A model generated the notes under the pieces. The model saw only the letters and a list, made by a program, of their open reading frames with translations, was not told where the DNA came from and searched no databases. A stretch of 64,000 bases of DNA, taken from positions 434,001 through 498,000 of the forward strand of contig NZ_CP039964.1 in NCBI RefSeq assembly GCF_005234135.1, read 5' to 3'. Origin of the DNA: Pseudorhodobacter turbinis. Lineage in GTDB: Bacteria; Pseudomonadota; Alphaproteobacteria; Rhodobacterales; Rhodobacteraceae. Made by a program: the position numbers and the translations under genes. The number at the start of each line of letters is the position of its first letter. Position 1 is the first letter of the stretch. Positions 28,474-38,478 of this stretch are shown piece by piece.

Positions 28474-28983
28474 TCAGGGCTTGGCCGCGCTTGTCACGAC
28501 GTTGCCTTTGTAATCAACTGCAACGGATACGGCCGCGCCATTGGCCATCCCCGTGCCGCGCCAGATGCCCTGATCATCCTTGGTCAGTGCGGACACTTCG
28601 GTGACATTCCAGGCAACCGCGCGGTCTATGGCCTGTTCCTCGGTAAAGCTGTTGGCCCCTTCAAACGGCGCACCTTTCTCGGGCGTGTTTTCAGCCCATG
28701 CAGTTGCGCCGCAAAGTGCCGCATACTCCTCTTTGGAGATGCCCTGCTCCGGCACAGTCATCCCGTCCACACGCGACCGCGCATAGGCCCGCTGCGCTTC
28801 GGCCTCGGACAGATAGCCGTTGCCATCCGTGTCCAAGGTGGCGAAATCGGCATCGCAGTCGATAGCGACTGGCGGCATTGTTTCGGGCGCGGGCGTGACC
28901 AGAGCGGTCCCTTGGGCAAAAGTTGCGGGCGCGAAAGCAATCGCAAATGCTGTGCTGAACAAAGTCGTCTTGAAGCTGCGCAT
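28474..28983 (-). CDS. exported EF-hand protein
   Basis: A 169-residue protein with a signal peptide (residues 1-23, cleavage after ATFAQ) and a canonical calcium-binding loop DTDGNGYLSEAE at about residues 50-62. A second, degenerate EF-hand-like part (ISKEEYAALCG) follows, then a small C-terminal domain. It is expected in the periplasm as a calcium-responsive or structural protein. AGGAGG lies before the ATG. The partner is unknown. Confidence 0.75.
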   Translation of the reverse strand: MRSFKTTLFSTAFAIAFAPATFAQGTALVTPAPETMPPVAIDCDADFATLDTDGNGYLSEAEAQRAYARSRVDGMTVPEQGISKEEYAALCGATAWAENTPEKGAPFEGANSFTEEQAIDRAVAWNVTEVSALTKDDQGIWRGTGMANGAAVSVAVDYKGNVVTSAAKP

Positions 28984-29285
28984 GGTGTTCCTCCTTTTCG
29001 GGTTTCAGACCTGCCAGACACTCGCCTGACATTCGAAACACAAACCACGCCGAAGTGAAAAAGTTCCGCATCATTCGGCACGCTTTCGCTTTGAGCGATA
29101 CTCTGCCAGACTGGGTTGATTGCGCCAAAAGCAGCGTAGCTCCCTATTTTCTAAGGCCCTTACCGTGAGGTTTATTTTGGGCGAGCAGCAACCAATCCGC
29201 TAATCCAACGTTATGATTTGACGCAATCACGAGCCCATGACGGTGCGAAATCGCCAAGTACCCTGCGCGTATAAGGATAAAAAGA

Positions 29286-31074
29286 TTGTTCCCCCTGCCT
29301 GATGCGTTTGTACCTTTCATCGCCCTTACTATTGTCGCAGGCTTGTTTATCCTGTTTATGCTGGAACGTTACCCACCTGAAGTGAACGCAGCGGTGGCGG
29401 CAGCCCTGTTTCTCGTATTTGGCTTGGTAGAGCCGGACGCAGCCTTATCGGCCTTTTCCAGCCCCGCCCCGCTGACGATTGCGGCAATGTTTGTCATATC
29501 CGGCGCGTTGGTGCGGACAGGGATGCTTGACGCTTTTGCGGGCTTGTTGCTCAAAGCCGCCGACACCTCACCAAAACTGGCCTTGGCCGGTTTCGTAGTA
29601 ACGACCATGGCGGTGTCGGCGATTGCCAACAATACCCCGGTTGTCCTCGTTCTGATTCCGGTGGTCATCCGCCTGTCACAACGTCTGGGCATCGCAGAAA
29701 CCCGGGTACTGATCCCACTGTCCTACATTGCAATTCTGGGCGGCACCTTGACCCTTGTTGGAACCTCCACAAACCTGCTGGTGTCCGGGGTTGCCATCCA
29801 AAAGGGGATGGCTCCGTTTTCCATCTTCGATGTCACGCCCGTCGGTCTTGTTGTCAGTGCTGTCGGAGTTGCAGCACTGGCGATCCTCGGGCCATTCCTG
29901 CCGCCCTCCCGGGGGCAGGATGGTGCTGCACTGTCCAGCCAAGATACCGTGTATCTGACCGAAATCCGCATCACGGAAGGTTTCGAGGGTATTGGCAAAA
30001 AGCTAGCGGAGGTTGCAGATTTGAACCGTGTTGGCGTGCAACTTGTGGCCGTCAAGGAGCAGGGGCAAATTATCCGGGATGACCTGTCGGATCGCGAGGT
30101 AGCCGAAGGGATGACCCTGATCGGCCGTGCGGATATGGCCCGAACTTTTGACGTTGAAAAACACGGCGGGCATTGCCCTCGGCATTTACCGCTCGGCGAC
30201 CGGGCACAAGGACCCGGAGGATTTGATCATCGGGCAGGCGATGGTGAAACCCTCAAAGCGCCGGACGACCGCAAAAATTGGCGCGATGACATTGATGCAA
30301 GGCTACGGCATGCGGGTTTTGGCGGCGTATCGGCCAGGGCATAAGTTTGGCCCCGATTTGCAGGGCGCAAATCTTCGGCCTGCCGATGTTCTGCTGCTGG
30401 AAGGCACGAAAGCGGCATTTGAGCGGCTGGACCGATCTGTTGATCTGGTGCCGATGGGCGTGCCGATGGATCGGCCGTATCGGCGCAGCCATGCATCGCT
30501 TGCCAGCCTTGTTTTGCTTGCCGTCGTTGCACTGGCCGCATTCGGGATTGCCGACATTGCAATCTTGTCTATGATCGCGGTTGCGGTCTTGTTGGTCACG
30601 TGCTGCCTCGACAGCGATGAGGCGTGGGGCTTTCTGGACGGCGGTATCCTTGTGCTGATCTTTTCAATGCTGATCATCGGGATCGGTCTGCAAGAGACCG
30701 GTGCCGTGGCCCTTGTGGCCGATACAATCGCGCCAAGCCTGAATGGACTTCCCCCCATTTTCATGCTTGCCGCGATCTATGTGATGACCTCGGTGTTGAC
30801 CGAAATTGTCAGCAATAATGCGGTGGCCATCGTGGTGACCCCGCTGGCAATCAGCCTCGCCGCCAGCATCGGCGTTGATCCCACACCCATGGCGGTTGCG
30901 GTGATGTTTGGTGCCAGCGCCAGTTTTGCAACGCCGATCGGGTATCAAACCAACACGCTTGTCTACGGCGCCGGAAACTATCGCTTTAGTGATTTTCTGA
31001 AAATTGGGGTCCCCATGAATATCATCGTTGGCATTGCCAGCGTCCTGATTATTCCGGTGATCTTTCCGTTCTGA
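29286..31074 (+). pseudogene. SLC13/CitT-type anion transporter with TrkA-C domains, frameshifted
   Basis: Frame 29286-30150 encodes about five membrane segments (for example SAIANNTPVVLVLIPVVIRL, the SLC13 NTP motif) and a first TrkA-C domain (VYLTEIRITEGFEGIGKKL). The same protein continues in the +1 frame from about 30150 (LTLKNTAGIALGIYRS), with a second TrkA-C part and the remaining membrane helices to FPF at 31074. One extra base near 30140-30165, around a TTTT/GAAAAA stretch, breaks the frame. Such carriers move sulfate, dicarboxylates or similar anions. A sequencing error would restore a normal protein of about 590 residues, so status as a pseudogene is uncertain. Confidence 0.72.
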
Positions 31075-31111
31075 CGAAATTTGTCATGTCCGTCGCTGGT
31101 CTGGCTGCTTG

Positions 31112-31738
31112 TCACGCGGTTTGACCGTAAGGAATGGCAATCGGTCGCGGCCCTGTCAGAATGGCGATCCCCGGCCCGACAAGATCGGTCAGCACGGGGG
31201 CAGTGGCGAGCAATCCCCCCGTGAATGTGCCAAAGGCGGGCAGGATCAGGTGGCTCTTGCCGATCAGAAACGCAGGGCGCGTGATGTTATTCAGCCGTGC
31301 CTTCGGGTGGTAATGGCCCGAAATATCTGGCCCTGCCCCCGCGATATGACGCAGGGTAATGTTGCCTAGCATAGCCTCGGCCTGACCGTCGGGGTCGTGG
31401 TTTCCGGCAAGGATGGTGCAGGGGGTTGCGGTAAGGATGTTTTGCCAAAGCACCATATCCGAACGGTCAAGGCTTTCGCGCGCCCTGTCATCGTCGAACA
31501 CATCGCCGAGCAAGAAAATCTGGCAGGCTTTGGTCGCCTGTGCCAGCTCTGTCAGACGCGTCAGTGTATCGCGCGTTTCAAACGGGGGCAGCAGCGCGCC
31601 GCCGCGCCGAGCCATGCGTTCGGATTTGCCTAGATGCAGGTCGGCAACGATAAGCGTGTGGTCATCGGGGCAAGATAACGCGCCGCTTGCCAATGCGATG
31701 AAGTTGCGTCCGGCAAAGGTGATGGGATAGCCGTTCAT
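31112..31738 (-). CDS. pdeM: ligase-associated metallophosphoesterase PdeM
   Basis: A 208-residue calcineurin-like phosphoesterase with all metal-binding motifs: DLHLGKSE, GDVFDDDR, GNHDPDG and GHYHPK. It belongs to the family found with the ligase/helicase cassette and proposed to act in DNA damage repair. Its ATG overlaps the helicase stop (ATGA), so it is the last gene of the operon 36676-31112. Confidence 0.88.
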   Translation of the reverse strand: MNGYPITFAGRNFIALASGALSCPDDHTLIVADLHLGKSERMARRGGALLPPFETRDTLTRLTELAQATKACQIFLLGDVFDDDRARESLDRSDMVLWQNILTATPCTILAGNHDPDGQAEAMLGNITLRHIAGAGPDISGHYHPKARLNNITRPAFLIGKSHLILPAFGTFTGGLLATAPVLTDLVGPGIAILTGPRPIAIPYGQTA

Positions 31739-34107
31739 GCCAGCCCTGCCTCTGCCATCATGCGCGCGGCCTCTGCCTCCAACAGGCGTTCGGCGCCAAG
31801 GCCACGGATCGGGACTTTACCAGCCTCCAGCAGCAAGGGTGCTGCAAGCGGGGTGACATGCGGCGGGGTGGTGTGGACGATTTCGGGGCGGCTGGCGAGC
31901 ATCGCCTCAATACGCTCAAAATCCACAAGCCCGTGGCGGGCGGCGTCACGGGTGATGCGCAACAGCAAGTGGTCGGGATCATATTTCAGCAAGGTGTCAT
32001 AGAGGATGTCCGAGGAGAATGTCGCCTGTTTGCCCGACTTCCGCGTGCCGGGCAAGTTTCGATGCAACAGGCCCGCGATGGTGGCGATGGTCCGAAAGCC
32101 GCGCTTCATCAAGGCATTAGAGGCAAGCCACTGCTCCATCCCCTCGGTCAGGTTTTCAAGGCGCAGCAGCGGCGCGGGGTCCAGAACCGGATCGACCGAC
32201 CAGATCAGCAGCGCATAATCGGTGGCCACAAAGCCCAAGGGGCCAAGCCCGTCCTCCTCCATCCGGCGGGTCAGCAGCAGGCCAAGGGTTTGATGCGCAT
32301 TGCGCCCACAAAACCCGTAAAGGCAAAAATAGGCGCGCCCGGAGCGTTCAAAGGTCTCGCAGGTCAGGGTGCCGGGGGTGGGCAAGGCCGAGATGCTTTT
32401 TTGCAGCGCCAGCCAGTCGCGTGTGTGTTTTGGTAGCGCCTCCCAGCGTGAGGGATCACCGATCAACGCTAACACACGGGCCGAAAGCTCGGTCGAGGTT
32501 GCCATTTTCAAGCCACTGAACACGGCAATTTTGGGTTGGCGCGCGGGCTGCGGCGTTACCTCCAGCATCATGTCACGCAGCCGGTCATAGCGCACGGTTT
32601 GGCCGCCGATCAGGAACGTATCGCCGGGCGACAGGCTGGCGGCAAAGCTTTCCTCTACCTCGCCCAACCGCGCAAGGTTGCCGCGACGGCGCACCTGCAT
32701 CAGTTCGGGGTTTACGATCGTGCCGATATTCATACGCAAAAGTCGCGCAGCGCGGGGGTCGCGCAACTGCCACAGATTTTCCTGTAAGATAAGGCGCTGC
32801 CAGCGGTCATACGCCCGCAGCGCATATCCGCCGGTGGCGCAAAAATCGAGACAAGCGTCGAAATCGGCGCGGCTGAGCGTGCGGTAAGGACCGGCGCGCT
32901 TTACCTCGTGATACAGCGATGCAGCGTCAAAGGGCGCGGCGCAAGCGCACAGCAAGATATGTTGGCACAGCACGTCGAGGGGGGCGGAAGGGTGCGGCGT
33001 GCCGTCCAAGTCACGCTCGGCCACCGCCTCCAGCGCTGCAACGCATTCGATCACCTCAAAGCGGTTGGCGGGAACAATGCGCGCCCGGCTGGGGGTGTCA
33101 TAGCGGTGATTGGCGCGGCCAATTCGCTGGAACAACCGTTTGATATTCTTGGGTGCGCCGACCTGAATGACCAGATCAACATCGCCCCAGTCGATGCCCA
33201 GATCAAGACTGCCGGTGCAAACCATGGCGCGCAACTGGCCGGCGGCCATCGCGGCCTCGGCCTTCTGGCGAACCTCGCGCGACAGGCTGCCGTGGTGCAG
33301 ACCGATGGGCAGGTTATCGGGGTTCACGGCCCAAAGGGCTTGAAAGAACAGCTCTGCCTGCGCGCGAGTGTTGATGAACACAAGCGTCAGGCGGGCGGCG
33401 CGGATGGCGTCCATCACATCACCGGCGGCGTATTGGCCGCCATTGCCCGCCCAAGGTGGCGGGGTGTGGGTGGGCAGCATCGAAATATCGGGCGCAGGGC
33501 CGGGATCGGCGAGGACCACCTGCGCACCGCCCATGAAATCGGCCAGTTTGGCCGGATTTTCCACCGTCGCCGAAAGTCCTGTCACGGTCAGGTCGGGCGC
33601 AAAGCTGCGCAGCCGCGCGAGGCCCAACATCAACTGGTCGCCGCGCTTGCTTTCGGCCAGCGCGTGAATCTCGTCGATCACGACACGGCGCAGGCTGCCA
33701 AAGATCAGCGGCGCTTGCGGGTATGACAGCATCAGCGCGAGGCTTTCGGGCGTCGTCAGAAGGATATGGGGCGGATCAACGCGCTGGCGGGCGCGCTGGC
33801 CGGGGCGGGTATCGCCGGTGCGATCCTCAATCCGGATATTCAGATCAAGTGCTGCTACGGGCCGCGCCAGATTGCGGGCGATGTCATGGGTCAGCGCCTT
33901 GAGCGGCGAGATGTAGAGCGTGTGCAGCCCTTTATGCGGGGCTTGCAATGCCGCCAGTGTTGGCAAAAACCCTGCCAGCGTTTTGCCGCCACCTGTGGGC
34001 GCAATCAGCAAGCTGTCGCGGTCTGTTTCCATCAACGCAATCTGGTGGGGATGTGGCACCCAGCCTTGCGCGGTAAACCACGCGGCGATTTTCGGGGGTA
34101 AGGGCAT
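31735..34107 (-). CDS. ligase-associated DEXH helicase (Lhr-type)
   Basis: A 790-residue superfamily 2 helicase. Walker A is TGGGKTLAGFL (about residue 38), the DEXH box is IDEIHALAESKRG, motif III is TGLSATV, and motif VI is RIGRANHR. A long Lhr-type C-terminal winged-helix/DUF region follows. It unwinds 3'-tailed duplexes. The start overlaps the ligase stop by one base (TGATG). Together with ligase, MBL exonuclease and PdeM it forms a known conserved repair cassette. Confidence 0.88.
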   Translation of the reverse strand: MPLPPKIAAWFTAQGWVPHPHQIALMETDRDSLLIAPTGGGKTLAGFLPTLAALQAPHKGLHTLYISPLKALTHDIARNLARPVAALDLNIRIEDRTGDTRPGQRARQRVDPPHILLTTPESLALMLSYPQAPLIFGSLRRVVIDEIHALAESKRGDQLMLGLARLRSFAPDLTVTGLSATVENPAKLADFMGGAQVVLADPGPAPDISMLPTHTPPPWAGNGGQYAAGDVMDAIRAARLTLVFINTRAQAELFFQALWAVNPDNLPIGLHHGSLSREVRQKAEAAMAAGQLRAMVCTGSLDLGIDWGDVDLVIQVGAPKNIKRLFQRIGRANHRYDTPSRARIVPANRFEVIECVAALEAVAERDLDGTPHPSAPLDVLCQHILLCACAAPFDAASLYHEVKRAGPYRTLSRADFDACLDFCATGGYALRAYDRWQRLILQENLWQLRDPRAARLLRMNIGTIVNPELMQVRRRGNLARLGEVEESFAASLSPGDTFLIGGQTVRYDRLRDMMLEVTPQPARQPKIAVFSGLKMATSTELSARVLALIGDPSRWEALPKHTRDWLALQKSISALPTPGTLTCETFERSGRAYFCLYGFCGRNAHQTLGLLLTRRMEEDGLGPLGFVATDYALLIWSVDPVLDPAPLLRLENLTEGMEQWLASNALMKRGFRTIATIAGLLHRNLPGTRKSGKQATFSSDILYDTLLKYDPDHLLLRITRDAARHGLVDFERIEAMLASRPEIVHTTPPHVTPLAAPLLLEAGKVPIRGLGAERLLEAEAARMMAEAGLA

Positions 34108-35666
34108 CAGGGCAGCATGTCGCGCAGGGTTTGCAAATGGTCTGCCTCAGCCGCCGGCTTGTCATCGCGGATGCGAGAGATGCGGGGAAAGCGCATGGCG
34201 ACGCCGGATTTGTGACGGGGAGAACTGTTCAACCCTTCAAATGCCACCTCCACCACTTTGGTCGGTTTCAACGCGCGAACGGGGCCGAAGCTTTCAACGG
34301 TGTTGTTGCGCACAAAACGGTCCAGCGCCTTCAGCTCCTCATCCGTGAAGCCGAAATAGGCCTTGCCGACGGGCACAAGGCTGTCGCCATCCCAGACGCC
34401 AAAAGTGAAATCGGAATAAAAGCCCGAGCGTTTGCCATGGCCGCGCTGTGCGTAAAGCAGCACGGCATCGACGACCATCGGGTCGCGTTTCCACTTGAAC
34501 CACGGCCCTTTCATGCGGCCTGCAAGATAAGGACTGTCGCGCCGTTTGATCATCACGCCTTCGATCACGGTTGCGGGCGGATCGGCGCGCAGGGCGGCCA
34601 GATCATCCCAAGTCGCAAAATGCAGAAGGGGGGAAAGGTCAATACGCGGCCGGGCAAGGTCGGCAATCGCGCGTTCCAATTCCTGACGGCGCTGATCGAA
34701 CGGCAGGGCGCGCAAATCCTGACCCTGCCAGTGCAAAAGATCATAGGCGCGGATATGTGCGGGGTGGCTCTCCAGCATCTTTTTGCTGACCGTCTTGCGC
34801 CCCAACCGTTTTTGCAGATCGCCAAAGGGCGCGATGGCATCGCCGCGCCGGATCACTAGCTCTCCGTCAAAGGTGCCTTCGAAATCCAGCACGTCCAGAA
34901 TATCGGGAAACGCGGCAGAGATATCCTCGCCGGTTCGCGAATACAGTCGCCGCGTGCCTTGGTCGCTGACCGCCTGCACGCGAATGCCGTCCCATTTCCA
35001 TTCCGCGGCATAGCCGATGGGGTCAAGATCGCTCAGCGCGGCAAGATCCGTAGGGGTGGACAGCATGACCGGGCGAAACGGCGCATGGGCGGCGGCGGCA
35101 GGTTTTGGGCCACCTTCTGCCCATGCAAAAAGATTAGCGTAGGGCGGGGTTAGCCCGTGCCAGATATCTTCTACCTCGGTCAGGGGCAGGTCCCCAAATT
35201 CCGCCAGCGCCATACGCGCCAGCCGCCCCGAGACGCCAACCCGCAGCCCGCCTGTGGCAAGTTTAAGGTAGGCATAACGGTCGGAGGCAGTCATTTCATC
35301 CATCCGGCCCGCGATCAACGCAGGCAGAGCGGATTTCGGTGTCTGGCGCAATTCTGCCACCAGTTCCGGCAAGAGTGTGTCTGTCAGGGTCGTCGCAGGC
35401 GGCCAGATCAGCGAGATGGTTTCGGCCAGATCCCCGACAAAATCATAGCTTATGGCGAAAAGCTGTGGATCGACCCGGTCCGCCGCCAAGCCCCGCAGCA
35501 GTGACGGTGTCACGGCTTTCAGCCCCAAATCGTCGGTCAGGGCCGCCAGCGCCAATCCGCGCGCCGGATCGGAAGTTGTGGCAAAGAAGTGCTTGAGGTG
35601 GGCTATCTTGCCGTTGCGCTGCTGCGTAAAGGCAAGCCGTTCGAGAAGGGCGGCAAAGGCGCGCAT
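34107..35666 (-). CDS. ATP-dependent DNA ligase of the Lhr-associated cassette
   Basis: A 519-residue ligase. An N-terminal helical DNA-binding domain (residues 1-190) precedes the nucleotidyltransferase domain. The adenylated Lys is in AEWKWDGIRVQ (motif I), with motif III FEGTFDGELVI, motif IV VIEGVMIKRRDSPY and motif V WFKWKRDP. An OB fold follows. It seals nicks using ATP. It overlaps both neighbours by one base (TGATG), so the four genes are translationally coupled. The family is named for a cisplatin-damage response. Confidence 0.88.
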   Translation of the reverse strand: MRAFAALLERLAFTQQRNGKIAHLKHFFATTSDPARGLALAALTDDLGLKAVTPSLLRGLAADRVDPQLFAISYDFVGDLAETISLIWPPATTLTDTLLPELVAELRQTPKSALPALIAGRMDEMTASDRYAYLKLATGGLRVGVSGRLARMALAEFGDLPLTEVEDIWHGLTPPYANLFAWAEGGPKPAAAAHAPFRPVMLSTPTDLAALSDLDPIGYAAEWKWDGIRVQAVSDQGTRRLYSRTGEDISAAFPDILDVLDFEGTFDGELVIRRGDAIAPFGDLQKRLGRKTVSKKMLESHPAHIRAYDLLHWQGQDLRALPFDQRRQELERAIADLARPRIDLSPLLHFATWDDLAALRADPPATVIEGVMIKRRDSPYLAGRMKGPWFKWKRDPMVVDAVLLYAQRGHGKRSGFYSDFTFGVWDGDSLVPVGKAYFGFTDEELKALDRFVRNNTVESFGPVRALKPTKVVEVAFEGLNSSPRHKSGVAMRFPRISRIRDDKPAAEADHLQTLRDMLP

Positions 35667-36676
35667 CAGTCCGGTTCCTCCTCATACCCCAGCAGGCGCA
35701 GGGGGCGGGCGATACGGCCCTGCAATTCGCACCAGCGGATCAACGCGTCTTCGCGGCCATGGGTCACCCAAGTCTCGTCCGGGTTCAGCTCTGTGATCGT
35801 GCGGGTCAGGTCGGGCCAGTCAACATGGTCGGATATGACCAAGGGCAACTCCACGCCGCGTTGCCTAGCGCGGGCCCGCACCTGCATCCAGCCGCTGGCA
35901 AAGCAGATTACCGGATCGGGAAAACGCTGCGCCCAGGTTGCGGCAAAGGCGGAGGGCGGTGCAAGCACGATCTGCCCCGCGAAATCCGACTTTTTGCCGG
36001 TTTGCATGGTGGCGGGGCGCAAATCACCCAGAGCGATTCCCTGACTGATATGATAATCGCACAGCTTTTGCAGCGCGCCATGGATATAGATCGGCCCATC
36101 CCAACCCGCCTGTCGCAGCAACATGATCACCCGCTGCGCCTTGCCAAGCGCATAGGCACCGATCAAATGGGCACGGTCGGGAAAGGCCGCGACCGAAGCC
36201 AGCAGCCGCATTATTTCCTGCGCCGGATCAGGGTGACGAAACACCGGCAGCGCAAAGGTCGCCTCGGTCACAAGAATGTCGCATGGCACCGGCTCGAACG
36301 GCGCGCAGGCGGGGTTCGGGCTGCGGGAGTAATCGCCGGTTATGACGGTGGTGCCGGTGTCTTTGTGGCTGATCGCGATCTGGGCAGAGCCAAGCACATG
36401 CCCCGCGGGATGAAATGAGACCGTCACTTCGCCCAGACGACACGGCCCCTTTGCCACCTGCCGACTGGTGGTAAAATCGGGACCATAGCGGATCGCCATA
36501 ATATCCAGGGTCTGTGCTGTCGCCATCACCGCCCCGTGCCCAGCCCGCGCATGATCGGCGTGACCGTGGGTGATCAACGCCTTTTCGACCGGCCGGAACG
36601 GGTCGATGTAAAACCCACCCAAAGGGCAAAACAGGCCCTCCTGTCGGGTTTGCAAAATGGAGGTTGCAGTATTCAA
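35666..36676 (-). CDS. ligase-associated metallo-beta-lactamase-fold exonuclease
   Basis: A 336-residue SNM1/CPSF73-like nuclease. The metal site is HGHADHARAGH (about residue 35), with later His/Asp in FHPAGHVLGSAQI and TGDYSRS. It is the first gene of the repair operon and begins at TTG 36676 with AAGGACC upstream. It would trim damaged DNA ends before ligation. No SOS box of the GTTC-N7-GTTC type was seen upstream. Confidence 0.87.
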   Translation of the reverse strand: MNTATSILQTRQEGLFCPLGGFYIDPFRPVEKALITHGHADHARAGHGAVMATAQTLDIMAIRYGPDFTTSRQVAKGPCRLGEVTVSFHPAGHVLGSAQIAISHKDTGTTVITGDYSRSPNPACAPFEPVPCDILVTEATFALPVFRHPDPAQEIMRLLASVAAFPDRAHLIGAYALGKAQRVIMLLRQAGWDGPIYIHGALQKLCDYHISQGIALGDLRPATMQTGKKSDFAGQIVLAPPSAFAATWAQRFPDPVICFASGWMQVRARARQRGVELPLVISDHVDWPDLTRTITELNPDETWVTHGREDALIRWCELQGRIARPLRLLGYEEEPD

Positions 36677-37074
36677 GGCTAGGCTGGTCCTTTTTTTATG
36701 GCGCGGGCGTCTTGCATTTGGTTTGAGGTAAAGCGCATTTTGCGAATAAAACTCGACGCCAGATTATCCAATTACCTAGCGTTGCGCAGTCACTTATCAA
36801 CACTAGACCTTGCACGATTAACGTTAAAACCGCTGCCATGGTTCTTCGTCGACCATTTCGACTTCTGCGTCCGATGTAATGTCAGGGCGGTTGCGTTTTT
36901 CGTCCCGAGCCGGGTCTTGTCGCTAAATTCTGGCCGAGATCACTTCGGCAAGCGGCAAGTCGACCCCAAGGCCCATCACAACCGCTATGGCAAAGTGATC
37001 CGCGAGGGGAAACAATAAGCGCTCACATCCCGCGCAGGGCTCTGCACATCCGCCACCGATTGTCTTCTCTTATG
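36677..37074. other. 398-bp region without a recognised gene
   Basis: This is the upstream region of the repair operon. A plus-strand frame ends DPKAHHNRYGKVIREGKQ at 37018, but its upstream part does not look like protein. I assign nothing here. Confidence 0.5.
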
Positions 37075-37293
37075 CTATCTGAGGGCATCAATACTTCGAT
37101 GGCGATGGTAGGGGGCGGTGCGGTTTGGCGACAGCTCGGAAGGGAACTCTGCCGGTTGTGGGATGGGCTGGACGTCCGGTACCTCGGACGGATGATCCGG
37201 CTCGATTTCAGGCCTCGGAATGTCGGGCTGCGGCGTTGGCGGAAGCGGTGTGTTCGGCACTTCAACTGGTGGAGGTTTAGGGGAGTTAGGCAT
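37075..37293 (-). CDS. small proline-rich protein
   Basis: A 72-residue protein of repeated Pro-x-Pro and Pro-Glu motifs (PPPVEVPNTPLPPTPQPDIP), with a basic His/Arg tail. The ATG at 37293 is chosen because AAGGAG lies six bases upstream. Short Pro-rich proteins like this are frequent in Rhodobacteraceae, with unknown function. It has no signal peptide and no membrane segment. Confidence 0.6.
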   Translation of the reverse strand: MPNSPKPPPVEVPNTPLPPTPQPDIPRPEIEPDHPSEVPDVQPIPQPAEFPSELSPNRTAPYHRHRSIDALR

Positions 37294-37793
37294 TGGGCGC
37301 TCCTTTTTCGGTGGGTTCCACAAACTCAACGCTGGGTGGCAGTTTTAGGTTCCGACAGCCGCGTCGCGCCACCTTTCATGCGCGTATAATAGCTTATTCA
37401 CGTGCGAATCCTGAAGGCGTCCAGACGGGAGCGTGGTCATTAAGGAGCCATTTTTGCGACATGCGGTTGGTTTTGAATGCACTTGGCGCGGGTTCCGACC
37501 CGCTTTGCGTAGGGCGCAAGGCATCTCTTGAAACAGAAAGAGCAGTTCAACGCACGCAAAATCCAAAGCTCGACGAGGTGCGGCCAGTGCGGCATTGTTT
37601 ACCAAGCGCGGCGAGACGTAGAAGTCAGATTTGAAGGGCGCACAGGCAAACCTTGCGTTGCTGGGGGAGGCGGGCGCATCCCATCATCGCGTTCCATTAT
37701 TTCGTCTAAGGGGTCAAAACTGACCGCCTATGCAGATGATCTTACGAGAGGCTTTTTAGAGGGCGAAACCCTTTCCGGCGGGCTAGTTCATAT

Positions 37794-37849
37794 CTCTACC
37801 GAGACGCCGAGCCTGGCCCGGCGCAAGCGTGGGCGCGGGTTTTCCTATA
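37794..37849 (+). pseudogene. topoisomerase IB N-terminal scrap
   Basis: One frame reads LYRDAEPG and the next ARRKRGRGFSY, with overlap around 37812-37818. Together they match the start motif of bacterial topoisomerase IB (compare YYPDSRPGIKRTKQGRGFSY in the intact gene at 26709-27722). Nothing similar follows. It is a very short relic, identified by this one motif only. Confidence 0.4.
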
Positions 37850-38258
37850 ATCACTTAACTGTTAAAGTTCTAAAATCGGCAATCCTAAGGGACCCGCCTT
37901 GCCTCAAAGGTAGACAAGGCGCGGATTGGCCCACTTGCCATTTCATCCGCGTGGACGGATGAATGAATTCACACAAGCGCATAGAGCCGTTTGCAAGCGA
38001 TGTGCATTGATGACGTATCCGTAAACACCACCTTTATCCCCCCGCCATTAGCCGAAGCTCCTACATTCACTTCCGCATAATCGCGGTGGCCGCAGCGGCG
38101 CAAGAAGCGCAGGTCAAGCTTTTGACCGGTTTGTTCCTAGGGGGATACGCGGCTGCGGGTGGGTGAGCGCGAAGTCTTGGGGTTTATGGCGTCGTGCAAA
38201 GCCGCGCGTGTGTTCAATTTGGACTGATCGCATTTGCCGTGGCTGCCCGCACAAACAA

Positions 38259-38289
38259 GCCCCCAGAACCGTTGATTGGTTCTGGGGGC
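38259..38289 (-). terminator. rho-independent terminator
   Basis: GCCCCCAGAACC and its exact complement (12-bp stem, 7-nt loop) are followed on the minus strand by TTGTTTGT. It lies about 190 bp past the stop of the minus-strand nucleoside permease gene. Confidence 0.6.
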
Positions 38290-38478
38290 CGATGCGGAAT
38301 AATCGGGGAGGGTGGATCAATGATGATGTTCTGGCAAAGCTTCGACCTGATCGCGGGTCATGTCAGTTGGGCCTACGTGCTGCCCGGCACGAACCATTTT
38401 GCACTGACGAGACCTAAAGAAGACAAGGATCTCCCTCGGCCGAGGCCGAGGTTTACGACAAAACGCCGTTCAATGACC

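Larger units (their letters stand above)
37294..38478. other. gene-poor region with remnants
   Basis: Open frames here (for example 37528-37962) do not have consistent protein character. The only recognisable content is a short topoisomerase IB scrap (37794-37849) and the hairpin at 38259-38289. Confidence 0.5.

Noticed and set aside
32908..33726. 272-codon plus-strand frame
   Set aside because: It lies fully antisense to the helicase gene and lacks recognisable motifs.
37528..37962. 144-codon hypothetical gene
   Set aside because: Only a short part resembles a protein (the topoisomerase IB motif, in a disrupted frame); the remainder looks random.
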